From: Arcticibacter pallidicorallinus
Lineage (GTDB): Bacteria; Bacteroidota; Bacteroidia; Sphingobacteriales; Sphingobacteriaceae
Length of the DNA: 64,000 nucleotides
Direction of reading: 5' to 3'
Assembly: GCF_003002875.1 (NCBI RefSeq)
Contig: NZ_PVTH01000005.1
Location: 186,001 to 250,000, forward strand
Positions within the stretch are counted from its first letter, which is position 1, and every line of letters begins with the position of its first letter. The position numbers were made by a program, and so were the translations under genes. A model generated the notes under the pieces. It was not told where the DNA came from. It saw only the letters and a list, made by a program, of their open reading frames with translations, and did no database searches. Below are positions 8,802-19,024 of the stretch, piece after piece.

Positions 8802-11254
8802 TAGTCAGTGGTTTTGATCTCCTTATTTCTTCTGAAAATCGAGATCAGGAAACCTACAACCATCAGGATATTTCCGGCCCAGAAAAGGTTAATGAAAGGA
8901 AACTTAATCGCTTTCATGACGACCCACTTCTTCTCAGCTTTCGGTTTTTGGTAGAGCATCATCTCCAGCTTGTCTTTTTCAGGATAAACGTTTGAAAAGC
9001 GGACTTTCAAACCCGGATCAACAAGCGTCTTACCGAAGTCGAACTTGTTCCCCCCTTTAACAAGGAACACAGGTTCTGCCGTGTACGTTTTGTTAGCGTG
9101 GGTTTTGATTTCCAGTTGCAGGGCAATCGCTACATCGCCAGCCTTCAAAGGAATCTTTTCAATGGTAGCATTCCGGTTCACACCCTTAACTACAATCACA
9201 CCCTCTCTGTAACGGATAGTATCTCCGGGAGATACCTCATACGTTACCGGCTTCTCATAACCCTCATCTTCAGAATGACCTTCATGGTCTTCATGTTCAG
9301 CCATTTCTTCTTTCAGGGGCACGCTGCTTACGTGGGTGTAGATATCATGGAACAGGTAGTGGCGGGTGTCTGGAGACGCAACAATCGTCTGCATCTTTGC
9401 ATTTTGTTGAGCATGCGGATACAGGTCGAACTCCTCCTTTACTTCCTTAGTCTTTTCGTCGATAACCTTGTAATTTACACGATAGTATGTATTCACACCT
9501 TCAGTAGAATCACCTTTATAGGTAACCGTATATTCGTCCATGCGTACAGGCTCATCTTCGTAAAGGATGATGTTTTCTTTCGAGTTGTTGTTTTTATCAA
9601 ACTCCTCTCCGAAACCGACACCTGAAGTATTCAGCGATACCACATTACTTGTGGCTGCTGCAACCAGGGCTCCTATAAGCAACAGACCGAACCCAATATG
9701 TGCAATGGAAGATCCGGCAAGACGCCATTTCCCTTTGATAGCATCAATCAGGATCCTGATGTTACAAGAGATAGAGAATATTGCGGCGAAGGTTAGCACC
9801 ACATACATCACATTGTTATGCACCTTAGCGATATACGCAAATCCAGCAGTAACTACAGCTGCGATGATCAGGATTAATCCAATCTTCTTAAAGAATTTTT
9901 TAGAGTCAGTATTTTTATATCGGAGATATTGCGAAAATCCGGAGATAAAGCTGATAACGATGGCGAACGGAACCTGCCATTGGTGATAATGCTGAATCAC
10001 ATCCGCAGGAGGCGCAATCTTGGTACCGAACAGTGCGTTAAACACCGGTATAGATGTGGTCGAAATAACCTGAACACAAGCCACCGTGAGAACGAGGGCT
10101 CCGATAAACAACCAGAATTCACGTGAATAAGTCTCCTCGTCTTTCTTCGTAATCGGAAGTTCCTTCCACCTTGCCACCAGGAAACCGACCGCAAGAAAAA
10201 AGAATACCAGGATATAAGCAAGCAGGTGACCAAACATTCCAAGATCGGTAAATGAGTGCACTGATGTTTCACCCAGAATACCGCTTCGGGTAAGGAATGA
10301 AGCGTACAATACCAGCACGAAACTAATCAACACCAGGAATGTAGCGGTGAAGTAAGAATGACCTGAACTTCTGTAAGCCAGCATCACGTGCACTGCCGCA
10401 ATGAGCGTCAGCCATGGAATGATAGAGGCATTCTCAACCGGATCCCATGCCCAGAAACCACCGAAGTTAAGTGCTTCATAGGCCCAGAAGGATCCCATGA
10501 TGATACCTGCACCCAGCACCATGACCGCAAATAACGCCCATGGCAGAGATACTTTGATCCATTCTGAATATCTTCTTTCCCAGAGTCCTGCTATCGCATA
10601 AGCGAAAGGAATGATCATGGAAGCGAAGCCCAGGAATAGTGTTGGTGGGTGGATAACCATCCAATAGTTTTGTAATAGAGGGTTCAGTCCGTTTCCGTCA
10701 GGTATCAGAGACAGGTAATCCGGACGTGAAAAGATCGGCCCTTCTACCGCATCTCTTAAAAGAATGAAAGGCGAACTTCCTACACGAGTACCCAGGATCT
10801 CTACCCCCAATAACATCGAGGAGATGAACAGCTGAGACAGCATCATTACCGTCATCACCGGACTCTCCCAGCTACGCGCTTTCCATATCAGAATATTAGC
10901 GAGAAGTGACTGCCAGAACATCCATAGCCAGAAGCTTCCCTCCTGTCCTTCCCAGAAACTGGAGATAATATAATACACTGGTAATGCGCGCGATGAATGC
11001 GCCCATGCATAGTGATACTCAAAATAATGATTGTAGATTATATAATAAAGACAGATTCCGATTCCCAATACAGAAACTGTGTTTACCCAGGTAGAGATGC
11101 GCGCCAGGCGCTTCCAGGAATCGTCTTTCGTATCTTTTATCGTTGCGAAGTAATAAGCAATTGCCGATAAAAGCGCTGTGCCAAAAGTTAATATTATAAA
11201 GAACTGCCCAAGTTTCCCTGGAAGCAGGTGTTCTCCTGCGAATTGTATATCCAT
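8801..11254 (-). CDS. ccmF: cytochrome c biogenesis protein CcmF/CcsA family
   Basis: A polytopic membrane protein of 817 residues for attaching heme to apocytochrome c. The tryptophan-rich heme-handling motif is in FWAYEALNFGGFWAWDPVEN (WGGxWAWDPVE type). Around it are about a dozen hydrophobic segments and conserved His residues (HPPTLFLGF). A periplasmic C-terminal domain with a His- and Asp-rich stretch (EHEDHEGHSEDEG) ends in a final membrane helix. It follows ccmE by 16 bp, consistent with the CcmE-CcmF heme relay. Confidence 0.88.
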   Translation of the reverse strand: MDIQFAGEHLLPGKLGQFFIILTFGTALLSAIAYYFATIKDTKDDSWKRLARISTWVNTVSVLGIGICLYYIIYNHYFEYHYAWAHSSRALPVYYIISSFWEGQEGSFWLWMFWQSLLANILIWKARSWESPVMTVMMLSQLFISSMLLGVEILGTRVGSSPFILLRDAVEGPIFSRPDYLSLIPDGNGLNPLLQNYWMVIHPPTLFLGFASMIIPFAYAIAGLWERRYSEWIKVSLPWALFAVMVLGAGIIMGSFWAYEALNFGGFWAWDPVENASIIPWLTLIAAVHVMLAYRSSGHSYFTATFLVLISFVLVLYASFLTRSGILGETSVHSFTDLGMFGHLLAYILVFFFLAVGFLVARWKELPITKKDEETYSREFWLFIGALVLTVACVQVISTTSIPVFNALFGTKIAPPADVIQHYHQWQVPFAIVISFISGFSQYLRYKNTDSKKFFKKIGLILIIAAVVTAGFAYIAKVHNNVMYVVLTFAAIFSISCNIRILIDAIKGKWRLAGSSIAHIGFGLLLIGALVAAATSNVVSLNTSGVGFGEEFDKNNNSKENIILYEDEPVRMDEYTVTYKGDSTEGVNTYYRVNYKVIDEKTKEVKEEFDLYPHAQQNAKMQTIVASPDTRHYLFHDIYTHVSSVPLKEEMAEHEDHEGHSEDEGYEKPVTYEVSPGDTIRYREGVIVVKGVNRNATIEKIPLKAGDVAIALQLEIKTHANKTYTAEPVFLVKGGNKFDFGKTLVDPGLKVRFSNVYPEKDKLEMMLYQKPKAEKKWVVMKAIKFPFINLFWAGNILMVVGFLISIFRRNKEIKTTD

Positions 11255-11270
11255 TTAGAAATTTTCTGTA

Positions 11271-11675
11271 TTAAGCAGCGGTTTGCTGGACTTCCTGAAT
11301 CTCGACTTCGTCCTTGTTGTATTTGGAAGGACATTTCATGAGAATTTTAGAGGCTTGAAATTCATTACCAACCATTTTTCCGGTCAGTACAATCTCTTCG
11401 GAGCGTTCAAAATCCTGAGGTTTTGCGCCAGAGAAAACTACCTTACACTCCTTACCCTGCTTATCCAGCAGATAGAAGGCGAAATAGTTAGCATCCTCCT
11501 GAGGATTATATATTAACTTCTTTTCCTTGTTTAATTGACCGACCACGTGGAGCTCAGTCTGACTTTCCCGGGCGTCACTAAACGAACCATACGTGCTGGA
11601 GTCGGCATAGGTGCTAATAATAACCCCTATAGCAATTGCAATAATGATGATGCCTATAATAGAGCTTTTTTTCAT
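11271..11675 (-). CDS. ccmE: cytochrome c maturation protein CcmE
   Basis: CcmE is the periplasmic heme chaperone that receives heme from CcmC and passes it to CcmF. The 134-residue protein has an N-terminal anchor (IIGIIIIAIAIGVIIST) followed by an OB-fold region (LHVVGQLNKEKKLIYNP, then EIVLTGKMVGNEFQASKIL). It ends KCPSKYNKDE, the tail seen in Bacteroidota members. The classical HxxxY heme-binding His is not evident; the CPSKY segment lies where that motif is expected, so covalent heme attachment could differ. Confidence 0.8.
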   Translation of the reverse strand: MKKSSIIGIIIIAIAIGVIISTYADSSTYGSFSDARESQTELHVVGQLNKEKKLIYNPQEDANYFAFYLLDKQGKECKVVFSGAKPQDFERSEEIVLTGKMVGNEFQASKILMKCPSKYNKDEVEIQEVQQTAA

Positions 11676-11798
11676 TGATCTGGTAATTACGATATCCGGA
11701 TAGAATATGCCGCAAAATTACGAAACGGGAATGATTAGGAAGAACTTATTCGCCCTCAAAAATAGTTAAGGGCGAATACTCATAATAATTTTACATTT

Positions 11799-13220
11799 CT
11801 AAGGCCAGATACCCATATTCATGTAAGACACTGCAACCTTATTAATTGCACCTACAAATGCAGCGGTTCGCAGATCCCCTATCTTAGCGTTCGACATCTT
11901 GGTCTCCCGGATTTCGTGATACGATCGAACCATGGTTTCTTCCAGGCCAGAATTAACCAGCTCAAGTTCCGATGGGCCCTTGATGATAAGTCCGCGTTGT
12001 TCTAAAGAAAGACTCACTCCCGTCATCTTCTCCACCATAGATACCAGGTTGAGGTTCGCGTTTTCCTCGTAGCGCTTATCCATGCGTCCGAACGCAACAT
12101 GAGAAAGATTTTTCAACCACTCAAAATACGATACTGTTACACCACCTGCATTACAGTACATATCCGGAATAATGATTCCTCCTCTCTTAATAAAGACATC
12201 TGCCGCCTCAGGAGAAGTCGGCCCGTTTGCTGCCTCAGCAATTATCTTTGCTTTAATCCTGTCAATATTAGATGCCAGGATCTGATTCTCCAATGCTGCC
12301 GGAACCAAAATATCACAATCCTGTTCTAAGCCTTCCGCCGAGTTCGCAAATTCACTGGCCGCCCCTGAAAACCCAAGGATGGTGCCGGTTTCCTTACGAT
12401 GCGCAACCACAGCATCCAGATCCAGTCCGTTAGTGTTATATATCGCGCCTTCGTACTCACACAGGCCAACAATGACCGCGCCCATCTCGATTAAGAACTT
12501 AGCCGTATTATAACCCACGTTTCCGAGTCCCTGGACAATCACCCGCTTGCCGGTTAAACCTGGAGTTAGACCTAAAGACTTCATATCCTCCGTTACCGTA
12601 ACGCACTCGCGGATAGCGATAGCCACACCCCTTCCGGTTGCTTCACGACGCCCCTGAATACCATGGAGGGCAATAGGCTTGCCCGTAACGCAACCCATAG
12701 CATCCAGCTGCCCCGGATTCATCGTATTGTAAGTATCCGCGATCCAGCTCATTTCCCGCTCGCCCGAACCATAATCAGGTGCAGGAACATCGATAGCCGG
12801 ACCGATAAAATTCTTCTTAACCAGTTCTACCGTATATCTGCGCGTGATGTTTTCCAGCTCAGCGAGAGAATAATTCTTGGTATTGATCTTGATGCCGCCC
12901 TTAGCGCCACCGAAAGGAACGTTTACAATCGCACACTTGTATGTCATAAGCGCTGCAAGAGCCATCACCTCATCCTCATTCACCATATCACTATAACGAA
13001 TCCCCCCTTTTGTTGGAGACATATGGTGGGAATGCTCAACGCGCCACGCATCAATTACTTCAACACCATTTCCCTTCCTTATAGGAAACCTGAAGCGGTA
13101 GACACTGTTACATGCCTTTATCTGATCGAGCAGACCGGCCGAATGATTAGTAAACTGCGATGCATGATCGAAAAACGAACACACATCATTGAAGAAACTT
13201 GTGTTTTGCGTTGTAGACAT
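11799..13220 (-). CDS. Glu/Leu/Phe/Val family dehydrogenase (glutamate dehydrogenase)
   Basis: The 473-residue enzyme interconverts glutamate and 2-oxoglutarate plus ammonia, or acts on another amino acid. The substrate-binding and catalytic Lys region is [16 protein letters not shown], and the dinucleotide fold is [17 protein letters not shown]. The ending [17 protein letters not shown] is typical of the Bacteroidota form. An acidic residue after the GxGxxG strand would favour NAD, but coenzyme preference was not settled. It lies between the ccmD-like gene and ccmE, an unusual interruption of a maturation cluster. Confidence 0.85.
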   Translation of the reverse strand: MSTTQNTSFFNDVCSFFDHASQFTNHSAGLLDQIKACNSVYRFRFPIRKGNGVEVIDAWRVEHSHHMSPTKGGIRYSDMVNEDEVMALAALMTYKCAIVNVPFGGAKGGIKINTKNYSLAELENITRRYTVELVKKNFIGPAIDVPAPDYGSGEREMSWIADTYNTMNPGQLDAMGCVTGKPIALHGIQGRREATGRGVAIAIRECVTVTEDMKSLGLTPGLTGKRVIVQGLGNVGYNTAKFLIEMGAVIVGLCEYEGAIYNTNGLDLDAVVAHRKETGTILGFSGAASEFANSAEGLEQDCDILVPAALENQILASNIDRIKAKIIAEAANGPTSPEAADVFIKRGGIIIPDMYCNAGGVTVSYFEWLKNLSHVAFGRMDKRYEENANLNLVSMVEKMTGVSLSLEQRGLIIKGPSELELVNSGLEETMVRSYHEIRETKMSNAKIGDLRTAAFVGAINKVAVSYMNMGIWP

Positions 13221-13230
13221 AGATTAGTAT

Positions 13231-13443
13231 TTAGTTCTTTTGTTCAAGCTTTTTTACCTTTCTGTCGATACTAAACAGATAAGCTATCAGAGCAAGAAGG
13301 ATCAGGACGATAACGGCAACCACTACGTAAATCTTTCCAGAAGAACGCATTCCGTCTGCCATCTCAACTCCGCTGTCAGACTGAGCGAAAGATGTTCCTG
13401 CCGTGAAAAGCAGCAGATATATGGCTGCGATATATTTTCTCAT
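13231..13443 (-). CDS. CcmD-like small membrane protein
   Basis: A 70-residue protein with a signal-like N-terminus (MRKYIAAIYLLLFTAGTSFA), a short extracytoplasmic stretch, one strong membrane helix (VVVAVIVLILLALIAYLF) and a charged tail (RKVKKLEQKN). This is the size and topology of CcmD, which releases holo-CcmE from CcmC in heme export. The ATG at 13443 is chosen; the longer frame would run into ccmC, whose stop is 5 bp upstream. The assignment rests mainly on topology and position. Confidence 0.65.
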   Translation of the reverse strand: MRKYIAAIYLLLFTAGTSFAQSDSGVEMADGMRSSGKIYVVVAVIVLILLALIAYLFSIDRKVKKLEQKN

Positions 13444-13448
13444 TGTGA

Positions 13449-14108
13449 CTAGTTTAATTGTTTGTTTTGAAGTTTCCGGATCCTGAACTGCAAATCTGCA
13501 ATCCACACGCCCAAAAGAATCCAGCCGAGGCAAGCAGGGTAGAATACGCCCCTCATTCTGCTGTCCAGATCATAAGAGCTAAACCCGGGGTTACCTCCAT
13601 TTCCGGGGTGCAAGGAATCGGTCATCCTTGGCAGGATGAACAACAGCACGATCATTATGGGAAACGCGAATATGTTGTAAACTGCAGAGATTTTCGCTCG
13701 CTTCTGCTCCTCTTCCAGCGAATTCCTCAAAACAATATATGCCAGATACATCAGCGTAGAGATAGCCGAGCTATTCATCTTCGGATCATTTGGCCAGGGA
13801 GACCCCCAGGTATAGTTGCCCCAGATCATGCCGGTTGCAAGACCCAGGAAACCGAAAACAACGCCGGCATTGACATATTCGACCGACTTGAGGTCGTGAT
13901 TTTCATTCCCTGAAGACAGGTATTTCACGCTGTATATTACGGAGATCAGGTACAGAATCACCATAGAAAACCACATAGGAACGTGAAAATAAAGGTTCCT
14001 GATAGATTCGTGTAATATCGGCAATTGGGGTACCTCGCCCAGAAAACCCGCGATAGCGGAGTACAGAACAAGAACTGAGGCTAATATCTTCCACCAGTTT
14101 TCTTTCAT
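13449..14108 (-). CDS. ccmC: heme exporter / cytochrome c maturation protein CcmC
   Basis: A six-helix membrane protein of 219 residues carrying the tryptophan-rich motif GMIWGNYTWGSPWPNDPKM (WGxxWxWD type) and conserved His residues in YFHVPMWFSM and SLHPGNGG. CcmC presents heme to CcmE at the outer face of the inner membrane. It is the first gene of the ccm group here. No ccmB or ccmA is seen between it and the upstream terminator. Confidence 0.88.
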   Translation of the reverse strand: MKENWWKILASVLVLYSAIAGFLGEVPQLPILHESIRNLYFHVPMWFSMVILYLISVIYSVKYLSSGNENHDLKSVEYVNAGVVFGFLGLATGMIWGNYTWGSPWPNDPKMNSSAISTLMYLAYIVLRNSLEEEQKRAKISAVYNIFAFPIMIVLLFILPRMTDSLHPGNGGNPGFSSYDLDSRMRGVFYPACLGWILLGVWIADLQFRIRKLQNKQLN

Positions 14109-14162
14109 ATATGATGCGTTTAAAGCATCAAAGGTATAAAAGTAAGGCGTGCTTCAAAAATA

Positions 14163-14199
14163 AAACAAAAAAGCCCGTGCAAATCGTTGCACGAGCTTT
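14163..14199 (-). terminator. terminator between the 92-aa gene and ccmC
   Basis: A 13-bp stem with one mismatch (AAAGCCCGTGCAA / TTGCACGAGCTTT) surrounds a 4-base loop. Read on the minus strand it is followed by a T run. It separates the upstream small gene from the ccm group. Confidence 0.75.
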
Positions 14200-14218
14200 A
14201 ATAGGTAGAGTCTAATAA

Positions 14219-14497
14219 CTAGGCAACTTGCGCCCGGTTCTGCTCGACAGAATCGAGTTCAAATACTGCCAGACCTTCCAGAAGATTATAGTGGAGTGTG
14301 CCAAAAAAATTGACCATACCTGCGGGACCCTTTCCCTGAATCAAAACACGTTCTTTAATCGTCTCTTTATTGGAAAGGTTTTCCTTTGAAAGGATAAGTT
14401 CTTCGTCCTGGATAATGAAATCAGACTGATCAATAGAAAAGCTCTTTAGAATTTCTCTAAAACTAAAACGGTTTAATAATAATTCTTTTAACTTCAT
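14219..14497 (-). CDS. hypothetical protein (92 aa)
   Basis: I do not recognise this protein. It is soluble and charged with no signal peptide (MKLKELLLNRFSFREILKSF at the start, a gly-containing GKGPAGMVNFFGTLHYNLL in the second half). It is bounded by its own terminator downstream and a long upstream intergenic region, so it is probably transcribed alone. Codon use resembles its neighbours. Confidence 0.55.
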   Translation of the reverse strand: MKLKELLLNRFSFREILKSFSIDQSDFIIQDEELILSKENLSNKETIKERVLIQGKGPAGMVNFFGTLHYNLLEGLAVFELDSVEQNRAQVA

Positions 14498-14821
14498 TTT
14501 TGCCCTCCAATTAAGTTGAATATAAGTATTGAGATATGTTGACAGGAAACCTGCCTGTTGATATATGAATTAACAATTTATGAGCCAAGTCATTTTTAAG
14601 TATGATTGAAAACACAAGGTACAAGTATTATTGAAAAATTCGTAGCAAAATGTCAATTTTATTATGAACTGTGTATCGACACTTCTCAGTCTGTTTAGAT
14701 TTAAGGACAGCCCTCTCGCTGTAAGTGTATTTTGCAGCATACGCCCAGATGTAACAAAAACGTAAAGTTGGCGCCACATTTCTGAGAATGTTTATAGCTT
14801 TAACATATTTAAGAAAGAAAC
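14498..14821. other. intergenic region between divergent genes
   Basis: These 324 bases separate the leftward 92-aa gene from the rightward beta-propeller gene and must hold both promoters. The region is AT-rich. I see no hairpin terminator, repeat or RNA gene. A 69-codon open frame inside it has no recognisable features. Confidence 0.5.
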
Positions 14822-15643
14822 ATGAAGAAGCTCTTTATCCTTTTAGCTGTTGCCTGTTCAAGCAGCTCGTTTGCACAAGAAAAATACAAGCTGACAAAAA
14901 TCTGGGAAACTGATTCACTAGCCGTACCCGAATCGGTTACACCCTACGAAGATGGCAAACAAATGTTCGTTTCGCTTATTGATGGCACTCCTTTCGAAGT
15001 TGACGGAAAGGGCGGAATTGGAAAGATCGATGCGGATGGTAAGATAATAGATCCTATGTGGGTAGGCGGCCTTAACGCGCCCAAGGGAATAGCTGTCATG
15101 CAAAACAAACTCTATGTGGCTGACCTTACTGAAGTAGTTGTCATTGATATCGCCACAGGAAAAATCGATACTAAACTCAAGGTTCCTCAGGCTGAAGGCC
15201 TGAATGATGTTACCGTCGACTCAAAAAACACCGTTTATGTATCCGACTCAAAGAACGGCATGATCTTCAGTATCAAAAATAATATTGTTAGTCCTTATAT
15301 AACCAGCCTTAAGGGAACGAACGGACTCAAGGCAGTCGGTACAGATCTTTATATAGGCGCGGGACCTGTACTATGGAAGGCCGACGCGAATAAAAACCTC
15401 GCTAAAATTGCCGAAGGCTTTGAAAGCTCGATAGATGGCCTGCAGCTCATCAACAAAAACGAATTTCTTATAAGTTGCTGGAACGGACTCGTCTACAGCG
15501 TTGGTTCAAAGGGGCAGGTAACGAAGCTGATGGACACCAGGGGCGTTATGAACACAGCCGACTTTCACTATGACCAAAAAAAGAAGATCGTTTACCTTCC
15601 GACATTCTACAAAAAAAGCGTTATCGCTTATAAACTTCATTAA
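14822..15643 (+). CDS. secreted SMP-30/gluconolactonase-like beta-propeller protein
   Basis: The 273-residue product begins with a signal peptide (MKKLFILLAVACSSSSFA, then QEKYK). The rest shows repeated propeller blades (GIAVMQNKLYVADLTEVVVI, EGLNDVTVDSKNTVYVSD, GTNGLKAVGTDLYIGAG). This is the pattern of SMP-30/gluconolactonase or NHL-type six-bladed propellers, which often bind a metal and act on lactones. No catalytic residues were identified, so a non-enzymatic role is possible. Its 3' end overlaps the convergent DUF2721 gene by 23 bp. Confidence 0.65.
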   Translation: MKKLFILLAVACSSSSFAQEKYKLTKIWETDSLAVPESVTPYEDGKQMFVSLIDGTPFEVDGKGGIGKIDADGKIIDPMWVGGLNAPKGIAVMQNKLYVADLTEVVVIDIATGKIDTKLKVPQAEGLNDVTVDSKNTVYVSDSKNGMIFSIKNNIVSPYITSLKGTNGLKAVGTDLYIGAGPVLWKADANKNLAKIAEGFESSIDGLQLINKNEFLISCWNGLVYSVGSKGQVTKLMDTRGVMNTADFHYDQKKKIVYLPTFYKKSVIAYKLH

Positions 15644-16013
15644 CAACGACCTTCAGTGCATCGGTAGACAACCAGATTTCTTTCAGGGAAAAGTAAAGTG
15701 CCACCATCATGGCAACGGTACTCAACCAGAAGGAAATCTGCCCTGCCAGCAACCAGTTATTAAAAAGCATAAAGATACTGATGATACAAAGGCAAAAGCT
15801 GCCTGTGCCAAACACCTGCATATTCTTAATTAAGTAGATTCTTTCACGGAGATTTTTAATCTGATGTAAGAGTCCGGCGGTCTCATCTATAGAATACTGC
15901 TTATTTAGATTCCTTGTCAGATTAGCCAGATGAGCAAACTTCGCCGTGTATGCTAACAATATCAGCGATATTGCCGGAAACAAGAGAATCGGCGTGGTGA
16001 TAGAAAGCGTCAT
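15621..16013 (-). CDS. DUF2721 family membrane protein
   Basis: A 130-residue protein with an N-terminal hydrophobic segment (TTPILLFPAISLILLAYTAK), a charged helical stretch (NLRERIYLIKNMQVFGTG), then two more membrane helices. This is the DUF2721 pattern; function unknown. It is a paralogue of the next upstream gene, with shared AILL/FPAI, AYT and RNMQ-like segments, and the two are 1 bp apart. Tandem duplication is the likely origin. Confidence 0.7.
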   Translation of the reverse strand: MTLSITTPILLFPAISLILLAYTAKFAHLANLTRNLNKQYSIDETAGLLHQIKNLRERIYLIKNMQVFGTGSFCLCIISIFMLFNNWLLAGQISFWLSTVAMMVALYFSLKEIWLSTDALKVVVNEVYKR

Positions 16014-16014
16014 C

Positions 16015-16419
16015 TCATTTCTTTTTTACCAGTTCTTCCAGATCGCTCAACTCAATCTCCAGCGCCTCAACCGAGATTTGCGTCTCACGGAACGATATCA
16101 ATAGAGAAATCATCAGAAGCAGCAGGCTTAGGCCAAAAGCATAACCTGCAAGCACATTCTGTGAGTTATACAAGAGCCACATGGAAATAACGCAAAGCAA
16201 AAAGCCCATAATCCCGCAAGCCTGCATATTTCGCACCTGGATGATACGCGTACGAATGCTTTGTATCTGTCCCAACAAATTAGGGTTTTGATTCGCCACA
16301 TACTGACTCTTCAGATTTCTGATTAAGCTTGCCAAAGCCAGAAAGCGGTTTGTATAAGCCAATAATAAGAGGGCAATTGCCGGGAAAAGCATGGCCGGCG
16401 TACCGAGGGTGAGTTCCAT
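16015..16419 (-). CDS. DUF2721 family membrane protein (paralogue)
   Basis: A 134-residue protein with the same order of parts as its neighbour: LGTPAMLFPAIALLLLAYTN, a charged segment with IIQVRNMQACGIMGF, and two further membrane helices. A charged C-terminal tail (ELSDLEELVKKK) follows. It is the upstream member of the pair, and the two products may form a heteromer in the membrane. Function is unknown. Confidence 0.7.
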   Translation of the reverse strand: MELTLGTPAMLFPAIALLLLAYTNRFLALASLIRNLKSQYVANQNPNLLGQIQSIRTRIIQVRNMQACGIMGFLLCVISMWLLYNSQNVLAGYAFGLSLLLLMISLLISFRETQISVEALEIELSDLEELVKKK

Positions 16420-16445
16420 TTAGTTAAGTTGAACGGCAAAATTAC

Positions 16446-18705
<2,260 letters not shown>

Positions 18706-18720
18706 AATAAATTATAAATG

Positions 18721-18760
18721 TGGTTGCAAAAGAAACCGAAAAATCGTTTCTTTGCAACCA
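18721..18760 (+). terminator. hairpin after the ABC-F gene
   Basis: A 15-bp stem with one bulged A (TGGTTGCAAAAGAAAC / GTTTCTTTGCAACCA) lies between the ABC-F stop and tRNA-Lys. There is no long T run, so it may be a processing or attenuation hairpin rather than a full terminator. Confidence 0.5.
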
Positions 18761-18767
18761 CCAAAAC

Positions 18768-18840
18768 GACTTGGTAGCTCAGTTGGTAGAGCAACTGACT
18801 CTTAATCAGTGGGTCGAGAGTTCGAGCCTCTCCCAGGTCA
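18768..18840 (+). tRNA. tRNA-Lys (anticodon CTT)
   Basis: A complete 73-base cloverleaf. The acceptor arm is GACTTGG / CCAGGTC with one G-T pair. The D-arm is GCTCAGTTGGTAGAGC. The anticodon stem ACTGA/TCAGT holds loop CTCTTAA with anticodon CTT, and the T-arm is GAGAG-TTCGAGC-CTCTC. CCA is not encoded. From 18796 on, the 3' part is repeated exactly 26.9 kb downstream, so this tRNA is the insertion target of the island; the gene itself remains intact on the left side. Confidence 0.95.
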
Positions 18841-18880
18841 CTTGTAGAAAAAGCCCTTTTTGATATCAAGAAGGGCTTTT
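18796..18880 (+). repeat. attL: 85-bp direct repeat, tRNA-Lys 3' part plus terminator
   Basis: The 85 bases from the anticodon stem of tRNA-Lys through the following hairpin are identical to 45730-45814. The repeat ends abruptly at both sides (C versus T before it; TCTG versus CTTT after it). Together with a tyrosine recombinase just inside, this is a classic island attachment site. Confidence 0.93.
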
Positions 18881-18881
18881 T
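18848..18881 (+). terminator. terminator of tRNA-Lys (inside att)
   Basis: The stem AAAAAGCCCTT / AAGGGCTTTTT flanks an internal TTGATATCAA palindrome and ends in a T run. It ends tRNA transcription and separates it from the island integrase. The same hairpin is carried in attR. Confidence 0.75.
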
Positions 18882-18979
18882 CTGTTTAATAAAGCAGCTT
18901 TTTCATGCTGTTTTGATGGACTGAGGCAACCGCCGTTTTGTCAGGATTTACATAGTTTTTTGTTGAATTTAACGTAGAA

Positions 18980-18997
18980 GCGTCACAAATACGTCAC
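18980..18997 (+). promoter_or_regulatory. probable integrase arm-type sites (paired repeats, period 11)
   Basis: CGTCAC occurs twice with an 11-bp period (CGTCACAAATACGTCAC), one helical turn apart and 28 bp before the integrase ATG. The 17-mer GCGTCACAAATACGTCA recurs exactly at 45621-45637 near the other end of the island. Such paired repeats near both ends are what tyrosine recombinases use as arm sites; binding is inferred. Confidence 0.5.
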
Positions 18998-19024
18998 AAC
19001 GATTCTGCGTGTTAGAAAAAATTT

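Noticed and set aside
12663-13274. A long 203-codon plus-strand frame opposite gdhA
   Set aside because: It is the complement shadow of a well-supported dehydrogenase gene and has no family features.
14570-14779. A 69-codon minus-strand frame
   Set aside because: No recognisable family or supportive context; it lies in the shared promoter region of divergent genes.
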